Part shown: positions 29,078 to 38,351 of the stretch, in pieces
Layout of the letters: every line of letters begins with the position of its first letter
Position numbering within the stretch: the stretch's first letter is position 1
Source: Castellaniella sp. UBA6218
GTDB lineage: Bacteria; Pseudomonadota; Gammaproteobacteria; Burkholderiales; Burkholderiaceae_B
Direction: 5' to 3'
Length of the DNA: 64,000 nucleotides
Assembly: GCA_002421865.1 (NCBI GenBank)
Contig: DISE01000036.1
Coordinates: 1-64,000 of the forward strand
Translations under genes and position numbers: made by a program
The notes under the pieces: generated by a model
The model's input: the letters and a program-made list of their open reading frames with translations, nothing else
What the model was told of the DNA's origin: nothing
Database searches by the model: none

Positions 29078-29479
29078 CTATTTCCTTGGCTGATCGGTAA
29101 CGGGGCCACCGCCATCGACAGCAATGCCGGTGGCGGTCCCGTACTGACTGGACGAGCTGGACGTGCTTTGCAGGACGCCTCGCTGATCGAAAGTTAGCAC
29201 CACGTTGCTCGACCGAGTATCCACCCCTCCGGCGAATGCGCCAACGATAGGGATGAATGTGCTGCCGCGGGTTCTGGCTTCCGAGTAGGTGTACATGACC
29301 ATTGTTGTGCCGTCGGAGTTGCGCATGGTCGTCGTAGGCTGTCCCAAGGCAGCGATCACCTCCTGCTTTGTCGTCTGGCCTTCCTTGAACTGGGACATCT
29401 GGTCATCAGTGACGCGCACGCCAGACGATGCGCAGGCGGACAGTAGCAGCGCGACAAGGACGGCGGAGAGTTTCTTCAT
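29078..29479 (-). CDS. BamE/SmpA-like lipoprotein on the opposite strand
   Basis: A 133-residue lipoprotein: signal K-K-L-S-A-V-L-V-A-L-L-L-S-A-C, then an OmlA/BamE-like fold with S-Q-F-K-E-G-Q-T-T-K-Q-E-V-I-A-A-L-G-Q-P and M-V-Y-T-Y. It lies in reverse orientation within the tail operon, so it is a separate cargo gene, probably expressed from the lysogen and acting at the outer membrane. Confidence 0.82.
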   Translation of the reverse strand: MKKLSAVLVALLLSACASSGVRVTDDQMSQFKEGQTTKQEVIAALGQPTTTMRNSDGTTMVMYTYSEARTRGSTFIPIVGAFAGGVDTRSSNVVLTFDQRGVLQSTSSSSSQYGTATGIAVDGGGPVTDQPRK

Positions 29480-29505
29480 GCCATGACTCCGGTAGCTTCG
29501 AGATT

Positions 29506-30105
29506 ATGCAAATTCTGACCGAAATCGGCGAGGTGTGCATCCACGCCGGCCGTGATGTGCTGCTGCGTCCGTCCCTGGCAGCCATTGCCAGCCTGGGCGA
29601 TCCGCGCGAAATCGTGGAGGTCTTCGCTCGCGTGATGGCTGGCGACCACATGGACAGCCTGGGAGTGGTGTTCGCTTGTGCCGAAGAGGATGTGTCTGAC
29701 CTGTTCGGCTGCTACGAGTTTCGCGGCGATGCGATCCGCTACACCTCCGGCACCGCGCCAGCCGCCCACGTCGTGCCGCTGGCCCAGTGCCTGATGCGCC
29801 ACGGCGTTGTCGGGGTCGCCAAGCCTCTGCCGCGCCGCGCCGACGCCGAGGATCAGTACCTGACCGAGTTCGACGCGAAAGAGCATGCCGCCCTGGCTAT
29901 GGCTCACCTGGGCCTGACCGAGCGCGAGGCCTGGAACATGACGATGACGGGCCTGGTCGCGGCGTTGCGGGCGAAGTTCCCGCCATCGACCAAGGACTCA
30001 CCAGGCGCGCGTGCGCCGACGAGGGAGGAGCACGAGGCTACAGAGGCTTGGTACGAAAGAGTGCTAGAAGCCAGGGCATCTCGAAAAAACAAGACGATTC
30101 ATTGA
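29506..30105 (+). CDS. Tail assembly chaperone-like protein (DUF6246 type)
   Basis: A 199-residue protein directly before the tape measure. It contains P-S-L-A-A-I-A-S-L-G-D-P-R-E-I-V-E-V-F and L-G-L-T-E-R-E-A-W-N-M-T-M-T-G. The start at 29506 opens the family-like sequence. A slippery heptamer A-AAA-AAC at 30084-30090 lies near its end, but the minus-one frame closes at 30110, so no long fusion is made. Confidence 0.7.
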   Translation: MQILTEIGEVCIHAGRDVLLRPSLAAIASLGDPREIVEVFARVMAGDHMDSLGVVFACAEEDVSDLFGCYEFRGDAIRYTSGTAPAAHVVPLAQCLMRHGVVGVAKPLPRRADAEDQYLTEFDAKEHAALAMAHLGLTEREAWNMTMTGLVAALRAKFPPSTKDSPGARAPTREEHEATEAWYERVLEARASRKNKTIH

Positions 30106-30112
30106 GTTGAAC

Positions 30113-30168
30113 GGCTCGCTTCGGCGGGCCTTTTTCATTCTCGGGCTCTGCTTAGGCAGGGCCTTTTT
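30113..30168 (+). terminator. Two tandem terminators before the tape measure gene
   Basis: GGCTCGC-TTCG-GCGGGCC followed by TTTTT (30113-30135), and GGCTCTGC-TTAG-GCAGGGCC followed by TTTTT (30144-30168). The tape measure starts at 30183. Confidence 0.8.
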
Positions 30169-30182
30169 CATGAGCGCAAGAA

Positions 30183-33152
30183 ATGGCTGAAGGTACTTCG
30201 GTAGGGGCGATCTACTACACCGTTTCGGCGGATGTCGAGCCCCTTGTCAATAGCACGGCCGCGGCCGATTCGTCTTTGGACGGTTTGAACAAAACGCTCA
30301 GCAAGACAGATAAAGCCGCCAACGACACGCGCTTTCAGATGACGAAGACGGCCGCCGCCGTCAAGGCCTTGGGCGCTGAGTCTACGGCCGCGCGCGCGAA
30401 CGTGTCGAGCCTCTACGGCGCCCTGGCCGGCCTGGTGTCCCTGCGCGCAGCCCAAGGTCTGATCGAGATGGCTGACGCCTACAACGAAATGGCCGAGCGC
30501 ATCTCCATGGCCACGTCCAGCGCGGGCGAATACGAGCATGTCCAGCAGCGATTGCTGGCGACGGCGAACGGCACATACCGGAGCCTTGCCGAGGCCCAGG
30601 AACTGTATGTTCTGACGGCGAGCACCCTGAAGAGCCTGGGCTACGACACCGACCAGTCCATGGACATCGTGGATAGCCTGTCCTATACCTTCGTGAAGAA
30701 CGCGACGGCGGCGGATCGGGCGAAGACCACTATCGACGCTGTTACTAAGGCGCTGAACAAGGGCAAGGTCGAGGCCGACGGTTGGCAATCGATCCTGGCG
30801 GCCGTGCCGACCATCGTCGACGATTTGGCGGCGTCTACCGGCCGCAGCGCGGCCGAGATCCTGGCGCTGGGCGCCCAGGGCAAGATCACCGGCCGTGAAC
30901 TGTCGGAGTCTTTGCGCCAGTCGCTGGACGAAAATAAAAAGGCCGCCGACGGCATGGCGACGACCGTCCGCGACGCCTTCAACAACCTGAAGAACAACCT
31001 GTCGGTCTTCGTGGGCGAGGCGAACCGTTCCAGCGGGGCCACGCAGTTGCTGTCCGGAGCGCTGGTCGGCCTGGGCAACAACATCGACACGGTCGTGAAG
31101 CTACTGATGGTAGCTGGTGCTGGCGCGCTGGCCCGCTACATCGCACAGCTCGGGGCGTCGGCCATCGCCAGCGGTCGAGCCATGCTGGCGGCTCGTGCGC
31201 AGGCCGCCGAGGAGTTGCGTTTGGCACAAGCCCATATGGCGGCTACACAGGCGGCATTGGCAGAGGCCACGGCCACCAGTGGTCTGTCTGCTGCACACGG
31301 CCGGGCCGCTGCTGCCGCAACTGCACACGCCGCCGCCGTCGCTCGGATGCAGGCTGCTCAGGCCGCCGTGGTGACTGTGGGCTCTCGCCTGCTGGGGTTG
31401 CTGGGTGGCCCTGTCGGCATCATCGCACTTCTGGCGTCCGCTGCAGCGTCGGTTGTCACGTTCGGCAGTGACTCGAAATTCGCGTCTGGGAAGGTGGATG
31501 GCCTGGCGGGGGCCGTGGATGCCCTGACTGCGTCGCTCAAGGATCTGAGCAATGCCGGGCTTTCGTCTGCCGCGTCTGGCGTCCAGAACCGCATCGAAGA
31601 GGCCGCCCGCTTGGCCGTCGAGGCCCAGGACAAACTGGCCGATCTACAGCAGCAGCTCTCCAAGGCGCCACCTGGGTCTGATGCTGCCCGCCAGATCACC
31701 CAGCAGATGGCAAACTGGGGCGCGGTGTACGGAGAGGCACAGAAGGGCCTGGATAAGCTCCGCGACCGCGCGCGCGAGATCCAAGACATGCAGGGCCGGC
31801 GGGCCGAGGCAGCCAAGGGACCGGCAACTACGCAAGCAGATCCAGAGGTAGAGAAGAACCTGAAGTCCATGCGCGAGCAGCTTGAGTTGTCCAAGCTGAC
31901 GGGCGCCGCCCGCGCGCGCCTGCAGGCCATCCAGAAATTGGGCACGAACGCCACAGCAGAAGAGCGCGCCGAGGCTGAGCGCCTGGCAACCCAGATATAC
32001 GAACTGGAGAGCGCGCGCAAGGGAGCTTCGGCAGCTACCAAAGAATCCGCGAAAGCTAGCCTGGAGGACGCCAAGATCGTCAGTGAACTGGCAACCGAAC
32101 TGCTTGGGGCCAGTGAGGCATCCCGCGAAATGGCTCAGGCCAAGGCGGCCGCCCAGCTATCGAAATTCGCAACACCTGAAGAAGTCGCTCAGGTGAAGGA
32201 ACTGGCAGGCGCGCTATTCGATTTGAAGCAACAGCAAGCCGACCAGAAGCTGATCAATGAGGCCGATCCCATTCAGGCCGAGATTGATGGGTATGAGACC
32301 AAGCTGGCCGCATATCAGGACATGTTGTCTCGCAAGGCGATAAGCGACGAACAGTACTACCAGTACGCCGGCGATCTGGCAAAACAGCATGAAGAGACGA
32401 TGCTCGCGCTGCAGGAAGAACGGTTCCGCAATGAATCAGTGTGGAACGAGATGTTGATGGATGGCATCGATAGCCTGGGCCAGTCTGCGGCAGCGGCGCT
32501 GGAAAGCATCGTGTTGGGAACCGGCAATGCTGCGGATGCTGCTAAGGCGTTTGCGGGCACGATCCTAAAAGAGGTCGTCGGATCGTTTATGCAGATGGGC
32601 ATCGAGCACGTTAAGGCCATCATCCTAGGGCGAGCCGCAGAAACGGCGGCAGGCGCGGCATATGCAGCCGCCACGGCCGCCCAAGTGCAGGCTACAACCG
32701 CGTTGGCCGCGCAGAATGCCTTCATGGCGACGGCAGCAATTCCAATCGTCGGCCCGGCTTTGGCCCCGGCTGCGGCTGCTGCGGCCGGGGCTGCTGCGGC
32801 AGCCCTTGGCGCACCGGCGATTGCTGCGTCAGTTGTTGCTGGAAAACGCCAATACGGCGGCCCGGTCGCCTCCAGCGGCATGTACCGCATCAACGAAACT
32901 GGCCGGCCCGAGATCCTGAACATGGCCAACGGCCAGCAGTTCCTGCTGCCCAACAGCCGCGGCGAGGTCGTGAGCAACCGGGACGCGACGGCGCAGGCGG
33001 GCAGCACGAGCAGCGATGCAGGGGGCGTCACGATCAACCTGGGTGGCATCCACATCAGTTCCACGTGGCCGCTCCCCGACAGCAAAGTCCGCGATCTTGT
33101 GGGCCGCATCAACGACGCCCTGAAGGACGGCATGGTGCTGAGGACGAAATGA
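30183..33152 (+). CDS. Tail tape measure protein
   Basis: A 989-residue protein, the longest in the prophage. N-terminal ~250 residues carry the tape-measure domain (M-A-D-A-Y-N-E-M-A-E-R-I, D-A-V-T-K-A-L-N-K-G-K-V-E-A-D-G-W, G-K-I-T-G-R-E-L). A long Ala/Gln-rich coiled section and a hydrophobic region near 390-430 follow, then a hydrophobic Ala-rich stretch near 820-880. Length suggests a tail of roughly 140-150 nm, using the usual 1.5 Angstrom per residue. Confidence 0.92.
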   Translation: MAEGTSVGAIYYTVSADVEPLVNSTAAADSSLDGLNKTLSKTDKAANDTRFQMTKTAAAVKALGAESTAARANVSSLYGALAGLVSLRAAQGLIEMADAYNEMAERISMATSSAGEYEHVQQRLLATANGTYRSLAEAQELYVLTASTLKSLGYDTDQSMDIVDSLSYTFVKNATAADRAKTTIDAVTKALNKGKVEADGWQSILAAVPTIVDDLAASTGRSAAEILALGAQGKITGRELSESLRQSLDENKKAADGMATTVRDAFNNLKNNLSVFVGEANRSSGATQLLSGALVGLGNNIDTVVKLLMVAGAGALARYIAQLGASAIASGRAMLAARAQAAEELRLAQAHMAATQAALAEATATSGLSAAHGRAAAAATAHAAAVARMQAAQAAVVTVGSRLLGLLGGPVGIIALLASAAASVVTFGSDSKFASGKVDGLAGAVDALTASLKDLSNAGLSSAASGVQNRIEEAARLAVEAQDKLADLQQQLSKAPPGSDAARQITQQMANWGAVYGEAQKGLDKLRDRAREIQDMQGRRAEAAKGPATTQADPEVEKNLKSMREQLELSKLTGAARARLQAIQKLGTNATAEERAEAERLATQIYELESARKGASAATKESAKASLEDAKIVSELATELLGASEASREMAQAKAAAQLSKFATPEEVAQVKELAGALFDLKQQQADQKLINEADPIQAEIDGYETKLAAYQDMLSRKAISDEQYYQYAGDLAKQHEETMLALQEERFRNESVWNEMLMDGIDSLGQSAAAALESIVLGTGNAADAAKAFAGTILKEVVGSFMQMGIEHVKAIILGRAAETAAGAAYAAATAAQVQATTALAAQNAFMATAAIPIVGPALAPAAAAAAGAAAAALGAPAIAASVVAGKRQYGGPVASSGMYRINETGRPEILNMANGQQFLLPNSRGEVVSNRDATAQAGSTSSDAGGVTINLGGIHISSTWPLPDSKVRDLVGRINDALKDGMVLRTK

Positions 33153-33958
33153 GCAACATCACGGTCTTTTCTCCGAACCTGGTCGGCGCCGGCGGCTGCG
33201 ACGGCCCCCGGGGATCGTATGCCCGCATCGGCTGGGACACGATCACCCGGACCGCCGCACTGACGGTCAGCAGCGAACGCACGGGGTTCCCGGGCGAGTC
33301 CCTGCGCAACGCCACGACCTACGATCGATGGGGCCCCGTGTCTACGCCGGCATGGGCGCAGTTCGACGCCGGCCGCGCCGTGGATATCGACTACGTGGGA
33401 ATCGCCAGTCACAACCTGCGCTCGATGGGTGCCGAGATCTCCATCCAGTACAGCCAGGACGCCATAACGTGGGCCGATGCCATCGTGCTGACGCCCTCGC
33501 GCGACGATGCGCTGCTGGCCTGGTTCGAGCCGGTGACGGCCCGCTACTGGCGCGTGCACATCGCCAACGGCGCCACACCCTACATTGGCGTCGTCTACTT
33601 GGGCCAGATCCTGGTGATGCCGCGCGCGGTAACCGGCGGCCACACGCCCGGGACGCTGTCCCGCGCCACGGACATCATGCCCAGCAAGTCTGACAGCGGC
33701 CAGTTCCTGGGGCGATCCGTCATCCGCCAGGGCTTTGCTACGACCTACCACTGGGAGAACCTGCCGGCGCAGTGGTATCGGGACGAGTTCGACCGATTCG
33801 TCGCGGCCGCCGTGAAATACCCGTTTTTCCTGGCCGGAAACCCACAGCGCTGGCCTGACGAGGTGCTGTACGCCTGGACCACGAAGGATATGAAGCCCAG
33901 GTACATCCGCGCGCGCGACTGGATGGAAGTCGACTTGCCTATGGAGGCCCTGGCATGA
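33149..33958 (+). CDS. Tail protein with discoidin-like domain
   Basis: A 269-residue protein after the tape measure. Residues 60-160 have a discoidin/F5-8-like beta pattern: Q-F-D-A-G-R-A-V-D-I-D-Y-V-G-I-A-S-H-N, Q-Y-S-Q-D-A-I-T-W, A-R-Y-W-R-V-H-I. The C-terminal half is like other distal tail proteins (F-F-L-A-G-N-P-Q-R-W). Probably part of the tail tip. Confidence 0.78.
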   Translation: MSNITVFSPNLVGAGGCDGPRGSYARIGWDTITRTAALTVSSERTGFPGESLRNATTYDRWGPVSTPAWAQFDAGRAVDIDYVGIASHNLRSMGAEISIQYSQDAITWADAIVLTPSRDDALLAWFEPVTARYWRVHIANGATPYIGVVYLGQILVMPRAVTGGHTPGTLSRATDIMPSKSDSGQFLGRSVIRQGFATTYHWENLPAQWYRDEFDRFVAAAVKYPFFLAGNPQRWPDEVLYAWTTKDMKPRYIRARDWMEVDLPMEALA

Positions 33959-35715
33959 CGCCCGAAAAGCAGATGGGCCGCGAGCTGCGCACCATAGTCG
34001 AGATCGAGCAGGATTTCTGCCAGCTCGCCTACGGCGTCGCGCCGTGCGCGGCCGCCCTGGGCGTGACCGGCGATCGCAAGTGCTTCAACACCCTGGCTAC
34101 ATGCCAAGATCCGGAGCATTACACGCCGGGCAAGCTGACCGTGCGGTTCTGCAAGCCGACTCAAACGCTGCCCGCCGTGCCGGCGATCCCGATGGTCGTG
34201 GATGTCTCCACGGCTCCCACGGAGATCAACCCGGGCGGTGGCGGCCGTGATTCCGGGGCCCTGGGCAAGCGCGCGCGGGTGACCGTGACGTTCCAAGATG
34301 CGCCGCACTCGGATATCGGCGTGGATCCCTACGTCGCCGGTCGTGGATACCGGCCGATGGAGCGCGGGACGTTCTGGTCAAAGTGGCTGGCGCGCAATCC
34401 GTATTACAACGGCCGCGTGATGCGCATCCGCGAGGGCTATGTCGGCCAGGGCCTGGAGGACATGACGACCCGGACCTATCTGATCGACAAGATTGATGGG
34501 CCCGACACCAAGGGCCGCGTGAAAGTCACAGCGCTCGACATTCTGGCGCTGGCCGACAACGACAAAGCCCAGGCGCCAGCGGCGTCCACGGGCGAACTGA
34601 TCACGGATATCAATTCGTCCAGCACGGCCGCGATCCGCATCACTGGGGCAGTGGCCGCGGATTACCCAGCGCCTGGCACTGTCCGGATCAACGACGAGCT
34701 GATCACGTACACGGCCACGACAACGATCAGCGAGACCGAGATCCAGTTGTCCGGGATCACGCGGGGCACCGACGGGTCTGAAGCTCAGTCGCAAAGCGAG
34801 GGCGACCGCGTCCAGCGCTGTCTGCGCTACGAGAACGTCCGCGTGGATGCGCTGGCGCGCGAGTGGCTGGTGGAATACGGCGGCGTGCCAGAGGGCTTCA
34901 TTCCGTGGGCCGATTGGCAGGCCGAGGCCGACACATGGCTCGCGCAGTTCGATTTGACGGGCCTCATCACCGAACCGACCGGCGTGCAAGATCTGCTGGC
35001 CGAGATCACCGAGCAGTGCCTGTTCTACGTCTGGTGGGACGAGCGCGCGCAGTTGATCAGGTTGGCCGCGATCCGGCCGCCGGATTCCGATGTGCCGCTG
35101 TTGACGGGGGATGCCAACATCCTGGCCGACAGCGCGGAGCTGTCCCAAGATCCGGGCGGCCGCTGGTCGCAGGTCTGGGTCTATTGGGGTCAGCGTGACC
35201 CCACCGAGAAGCTAGACAGGGACTCCAACTACCGGCATCTGCGGGTGCGCGCCGACACGGAGGCCGAGGCTGCGGATCAGTACGGCGAGCAGCGCATCAA
35301 GAAGATCTTTTCGCGCTGGCTGCACAGCGAGGCACAGGCGATCAACGTCACCACGCGCCTGCTGAACCGCTACCGCGACAACCCCCAGTACATGACGCTG
35401 GATCTTGATGCGAAGGACCGCGAGCACTGGACCGGAGATGTTGTGGATGTCGAACACCGGACGGTCGTGGACGATACCGGCCTGCCCGTGCGTGTGCGCT
35501 GGCAGATTGTCTCGGCCGAGGAGAAGGAGCCCGGGCACTCGATCACCTACAAGCTTTTTGCCTACGAGTTCAAGATCTCGGGCCGACCGGGGTACTGGAT
35601 GCCGATCGATGCCCCTGACTATGCCAGTGCGACTGACGAGGAAAAGGCAGCTGGCGCCTGGTGGTCCGACGAGAACGGGTTCATCGGCGAGGACAAGGGA
35701 TTTTCGTGGATCTGA
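33955..35715 (+). CDS. Tail hub/tail tip protein
   Basis: A 586-residue protein. N-terminal C-A-A-A-L-G-V-T-G-D-R-K-C-F-N-T-L-A-T-C, then R-A-R-V-T-V-T-F-Q-D. The middle contains hub-like G-R-V-K-V-T-A-L-D-I-L, and the C-terminal part is Trp-rich. It is placed between the discoidin-like protein and the fibres, so a central tail hub is likely. Cys pairs near the N-terminus are notable. Confidence 0.8.
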   Translation: MTPEKQMGRELRTIVEIEQDFCQLAYGVAPCAAALGVTGDRKCFNTLATCQDPEHYTPGKLTVRFCKPTQTLPAVPAIPMVVDVSTAPTEINPGGGGRDSGALGKRARVTVTFQDAPHSDIGVDPYVAGRGYRPMERGTFWSKWLARNPYYNGRVMRIREGYVGQGLEDMTTRTYLIDKIDGPDTKGRVKVTALDILALADNDKAQAPAASTGELITDINSSSTAAIRITGAVAADYPAPGTVRINDELITYTATTTISETEIQLSGITRGTDGSEAQSQSEGDRVQRCLRYENVRVDALAREWLVEYGGVPEGFIPWADWQAEADTWLAQFDLTGLITEPTGVQDLLAEITEQCLFYVWWDERAQLIRLAAIRPPDSDVPLLTGDANILADSAELSQDPGGRWSQVWVYWGQRDPTEKLDRDSNYRHLRVRADTEAEAADQYGEQRIKKIFSRWLHSEAQAINVTTRLLNRYRDNPQYMTLDLDAKDREHWTGDVVDVEHRTVVDDTGLPVRVRWQIVSAEEKEPGHSITYKLFAYEFKISGRPGYWMPIDAPDYASATDEEKAAGAWWSDENGFIGEDKGFSWI

Positions 35716-35726
35716 TGGGGATTTGA

Positions 35727-36191
35727 ATGGCAACGTGGACTGATATTGATGACACCAGGCTCGAGCCCGGGAAACCGATCCGGTCGGTGGATGGACTGGC
35801 CCTGCGGGACAACCCGATTGCGATCACGGAGGGCGCGGCGGGCGCACCGCGAATCCAGGAAGCGGCCTTGGCCAATGGGGTGGCATCCAATCGAGTGCTG
35901 GCAAACGGCGCGGTGACTGCGCAGAAGTTGGCTGCTGGCGTCAATGAAACAACCTGGGTTCTGGGCCGGAATGCCGGCGCCAGCGTTGGGGCAGTTGGAA
36001 CCTATGCGCTTTTGTTCAAAACGTCGTCTTCTGCCGCGAACCCTGGCAGTGTTTTCGGCGGGTCTGAGCTGCGCTATTCGTCTGCGGCCGCCGACTCTGG
36101 CGGCATCCCGTCTGGATCTTGGCGATGCATGGGATATGTCCCGAACAACTCCGGCGCCTCTGGCGTCACTCTGTGGCTGAGGGTCGCATGA
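35727..36191 (+). CDS. Tail fibre-associated protein, 154 aa
   Basis: It begins W-T-D-I-D-D-T-R-L-E-P-G-K-P-I-R-S, which is typical of small fibre/tip proteins, then A-L-A-N-G-V-A-S-N-R-V-L-A-N-G-A-V-T-A-Q-K-L. The C-terminus is beta-rich. Probably part of the receptor-binding complex. Confidence 0.7.
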   Translation: MATWTDIDDTRLEPGKPIRSVDGLALRDNPIAITEGAAGAPRIQEAALANGVASNRVLANGAVTAQKLAAGVNETTWVLGRNAGASVGAVGTYALLFKTSSSAANPGSVFGGSELRYSSAAADSGGIPSGSWRCMGYVPNNSGASGVTLWLRVA

Positions 36192-36382
36192 AATACAAGA
36201 GCGCAACGAATTTACGCTGGTCCAGCCCGGAGTCTATCGACATGATTGTCGATTTTGAGGACATCGGACCCGTGCCTTTTACCGCACTGCCGGACGACTG
36301 TGAGGAACACGGCCGGGAGCTGTATGCGCGCGCCGTGGCCGGGGAATTCGGCCCGATCACCGACGCTGAGGAGCAAAGCTGA
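36188..36382 (+). CDS. Small fibre-region protein, 64 aa
   Basis: M-K-Y-K-S-A-T-N-L-R-W-S begins an acidic protein with D-D-C-E-E-H-G-R-E-L-Y-A-R-A-V-A-G-E-F-G, overlapping its neighbours by four and one bases. In many phages a similar short protein lies between fibre genes. Role unknown. Confidence 0.65.
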   Translation: MKYKSATNLRWSSPESIDMIVDFEDIGPVPFTALPDDCEEHGRELYARAVAGEFGPITDAEEQS

Positions 36383-37524
36383 TGCTGAACCGCTGGCAGA
36401 AAACTGTTGTCGACCGACAGGGCAATGTCATGCCGTGGGCTGCGCTCATGATCCGCAAAGAGGCTGATCAGATGCCGGCCACGGTCTACAGCGACCGGGA
36501 GGGCACGGATCCGTATCCGGCTGGGCAGGTCACGGCCGACGGCAACGGCTTCGCCTTCTTTTATGCGCAGGCCGGGGTGTATCGGATCACCGCACAGAGC
36601 CCGGCCATCGACTGGCGGGACGTGGGGATCGGTGCGCCGTTCGACCCTGACGCCCTGGGCACCGCCGCGGCGAGAGATGTCACCACATCCAGCACCGACT
36701 CCACGGCCGGGCGAGTGCTGAGGGTAGGGGATTTTGGGGTGGGCGGAAACGCGCCGCTTCTGACCGTCGGCACGGACCTGGATACGTTGGTCATCCCGGG
36801 ATCGTACACGCTTGCAGGCACATACCCCAACAGTCCGCTTGGAGCGGCTACCACAACGACCGGGGTCATCGAAGTAATCCACCGGCTTTACCCTGGTGCA
36901 GGGTGCGTCCAAATCGCGTACCTCGGGAGCCTCGGTTTCTGGATGCGCCAGTTTTCTGACGGGGTGGTCGGCACTGCCTGGGTCGAGCTGTACCACAGCG
37001 GGAACAGCGGGAACCTGAGCAGCGATCTTCAATGGCTCGGCACCCCGGTGGGCGGGTACATCACGCCGCTGACGCCACCGCCCAAAGATGACCCGCGCTT
37101 TCGCTACGTGCTTTGCACTGCCGGTGAAACTGGCTCCGGCAAATACAACAATGGCATCCTGACCGGCGAAACCGTTACCGGCACCGCGCCGCTGGTCAAT
37201 GCGGTTGCGACCGTGAGCCTTGCCGGAAGTCCTTTCAATGGGATGTCGATCCACCTGATCAATACCGAGGGGCGGTTTGTTGGAGCTGGGGCCTCCGAAG
37301 CGTTCGAGGATGACGCGCTCCAGAACATCCCCGGGGCCCTTACCGGCGTCAGCGCAACGGGCGCGTCGGGGGCATTCACCGCATTGGGCGCAGGTGCAGC
37401 GTCGATCGTCAACGAAGCAAATAGCCGCATGAACATCACGTTTGACCCATCCCGCGTCGCCCGCACATCCGACCACACACAACCCCGCACCCACCGTCTG
37501 CCACACTACCGGAGGATCCTCTAA
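36382..37524 (+). CDS. Tail fibre protein with knob-like region
   Basis: A 380-residue protein. The N-terminal part has a collar-like R-Q-G-N-V-M-P-W-A-A-L. The middle V-I-E-V-I-H-R-L-Y, G-F-W-M-R-Q-F, W-V-E-L-Y-H-S-G-N-S is like pyocin-knob repeats. The C-terminal ~110 residues are a receptor-binding-like end with S-R-M-N-I-T-F-D-P-S-R-V-A-R-T. It probably sets host range. Confidence 0.8.
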   Translation: MLNRWQKTVVDRQGNVMPWAALMIRKEADQMPATVYSDREGTDPYPAGQVTADGNGFAFFYAQAGVYRITAQSPAIDWRDVGIGAPFDPDALGTAAARDVTTSSTDSTAGRVLRVGDFGVGGNAPLLTVGTDLDTLVIPGSYTLAGTYPNSPLGAATTTTGVIEVIHRLYPGAGCVQIAYLGSLGFWMRQFSDGVVGTAWVELYHSGNSGNLSSDLQWLGTPVGGYITPLTPPPKDDPRFRYVLCTAGETGSGKYNNGILTGETVTGTAPLVNAVATVSLAGSPFNGMSIHLINTEGRFVGAGASEAFEDDALQNIPGALTGVSATGASGAFTALGAGAASIVNEANSRMNITFDPSRVARTSDHTQPRTHRLPHYRRIL

Positions 37525-37973
37525 TGGCCTACGCAACCGCGGGCGGGGTATCCCGCGCTGATATGTCTGACGATCCCGCGTGGATCGAGATCGACGAAGA
37601 CCAGTACGCCCAGGCGCTGGCCGGGATGGCTGCCGGGAAACAGGTCAGCATCGACGGCGGCTTTGCTGTGGTCGATCAGCCGGCGCCGGAAGAGCCTCCT
37701 GCGCCCGAGCCGGATCCGCCCGGGCCGCCGACAGTCGTTACCCGCGCTCAGGGGAAGGCTGCACTGATCCAAGCCGGCTTGTGGGATGACGTTCTGGCCT
37801 ACGTCGATGCGATCACGGATCCGACCCAGCAGGCCCTGGCGCGCGTGGCGCTAGACGACACAACCGAGTGGCGGCGTGACAGCCCGTTTCTTGCGACCGC
37901 TGCGGCTGCACTGGGACTGACGGACCAGCAACTGGACGATCTGTTCGTCGCGGCTGCCGCCATCGTTCTGTAG
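37524..37973 (+). CDS. Tail fibre assembly-like protein
   Basis: A 149-residue protein in the chaperone position after the fibre. A W-I-E-I-D-E-D-Q-Y-A-Q-A-L-A-G motif, a Pro-rich hinge (P-A-P-E-E-P-P-A-P-E-P-D-P-P) and a helical C-terminus follow. Likely fibre folding or attachment. Confidence 0.7.
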   Translation: MAYATAGGVSRADMSDDPAWIEIDEDQYAQALAGMAAGKQVSIDGGFAVVDQPAPEEPPAPEPDPPGPPTVVTRAQGKAALIQAGLWDDVLAYVDAITDPTQQALARVALDDTTEWRRDSPFLATAAAALGLTDQQLDDLFVAAAAIVL

Positions 37974-37998
37974 CCCCCTCAAACACTCAGATCAACCG

Positions 37999-38022
37999 CC
38001 CGCCCTGCGCGGGTATTTTTTT
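37999..38022 (+). terminator. Terminator after the fibre genes
   Basis: CCCGC-N5-GCGGG followed by TATTTTTTT, just before the first holin-like gene. Confidence 0.7.
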
Positions 38023-38033
38023 GGAAACGCAGG

Positions 38034-38351
38034 ATGCAGATACCAGAAGAGGGCCTGTGGCCACTGATCGCGGGGGCCGCCGGGGCGGCGCTGTCGCTGC
38101 AATTTATCGAAGGCATGACGTGGAAGCAGAAAGGCGTCATGACGATCACGGGCACGCTCTCGGCGGCCCTGCTGACAACCCCGCTCATGGAGTGGGTTGG
38201 TATGCCGGCGTCCTGGTCCAACGGCATGAGCTTTCTGGTCGGCCTGTTCTCTTGGGCGGCTGTCGGCGGCGTGATGCACACCCTGCAGAAGGCCGACTGG
38301 TGGGGCCTGATCCAGGACGTCGTGCGCCGCATTTTCAATCGGGGGGCGTGA
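38034..38351 (+). CDS. Holin-like protein 1
   Basis: A 105-residue protein with hydrophobic segments near residues 8-23, 34-52 and 62-82, and a basic C-terminus. It is first in the lysis cassette. Its length and membrane pattern are those of phage holins; it likely makes the inner-membrane lesion. Confidence 0.78.
   Translation: MQIPEEGLWPLIAGAAGAALSLQFIEGMTWKQKGVMTITGTLSAALLTTPLMEWVGMPASWSNGMSFLVGLFSWAAVGGVMHTLQKADWWGLIQDVVRRIFNRGA

Noticed and set aside
30084..30090. Slippery heptamer A-AAA-AAC, in frame near the end of the tail chaperone gene, as for programmed frameshifting
   Set aside because: The minus-one frame stops at 30110, only two codons beyond the normal end, and two terminators follow before the tape measure. 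No second chaperone part can be made.
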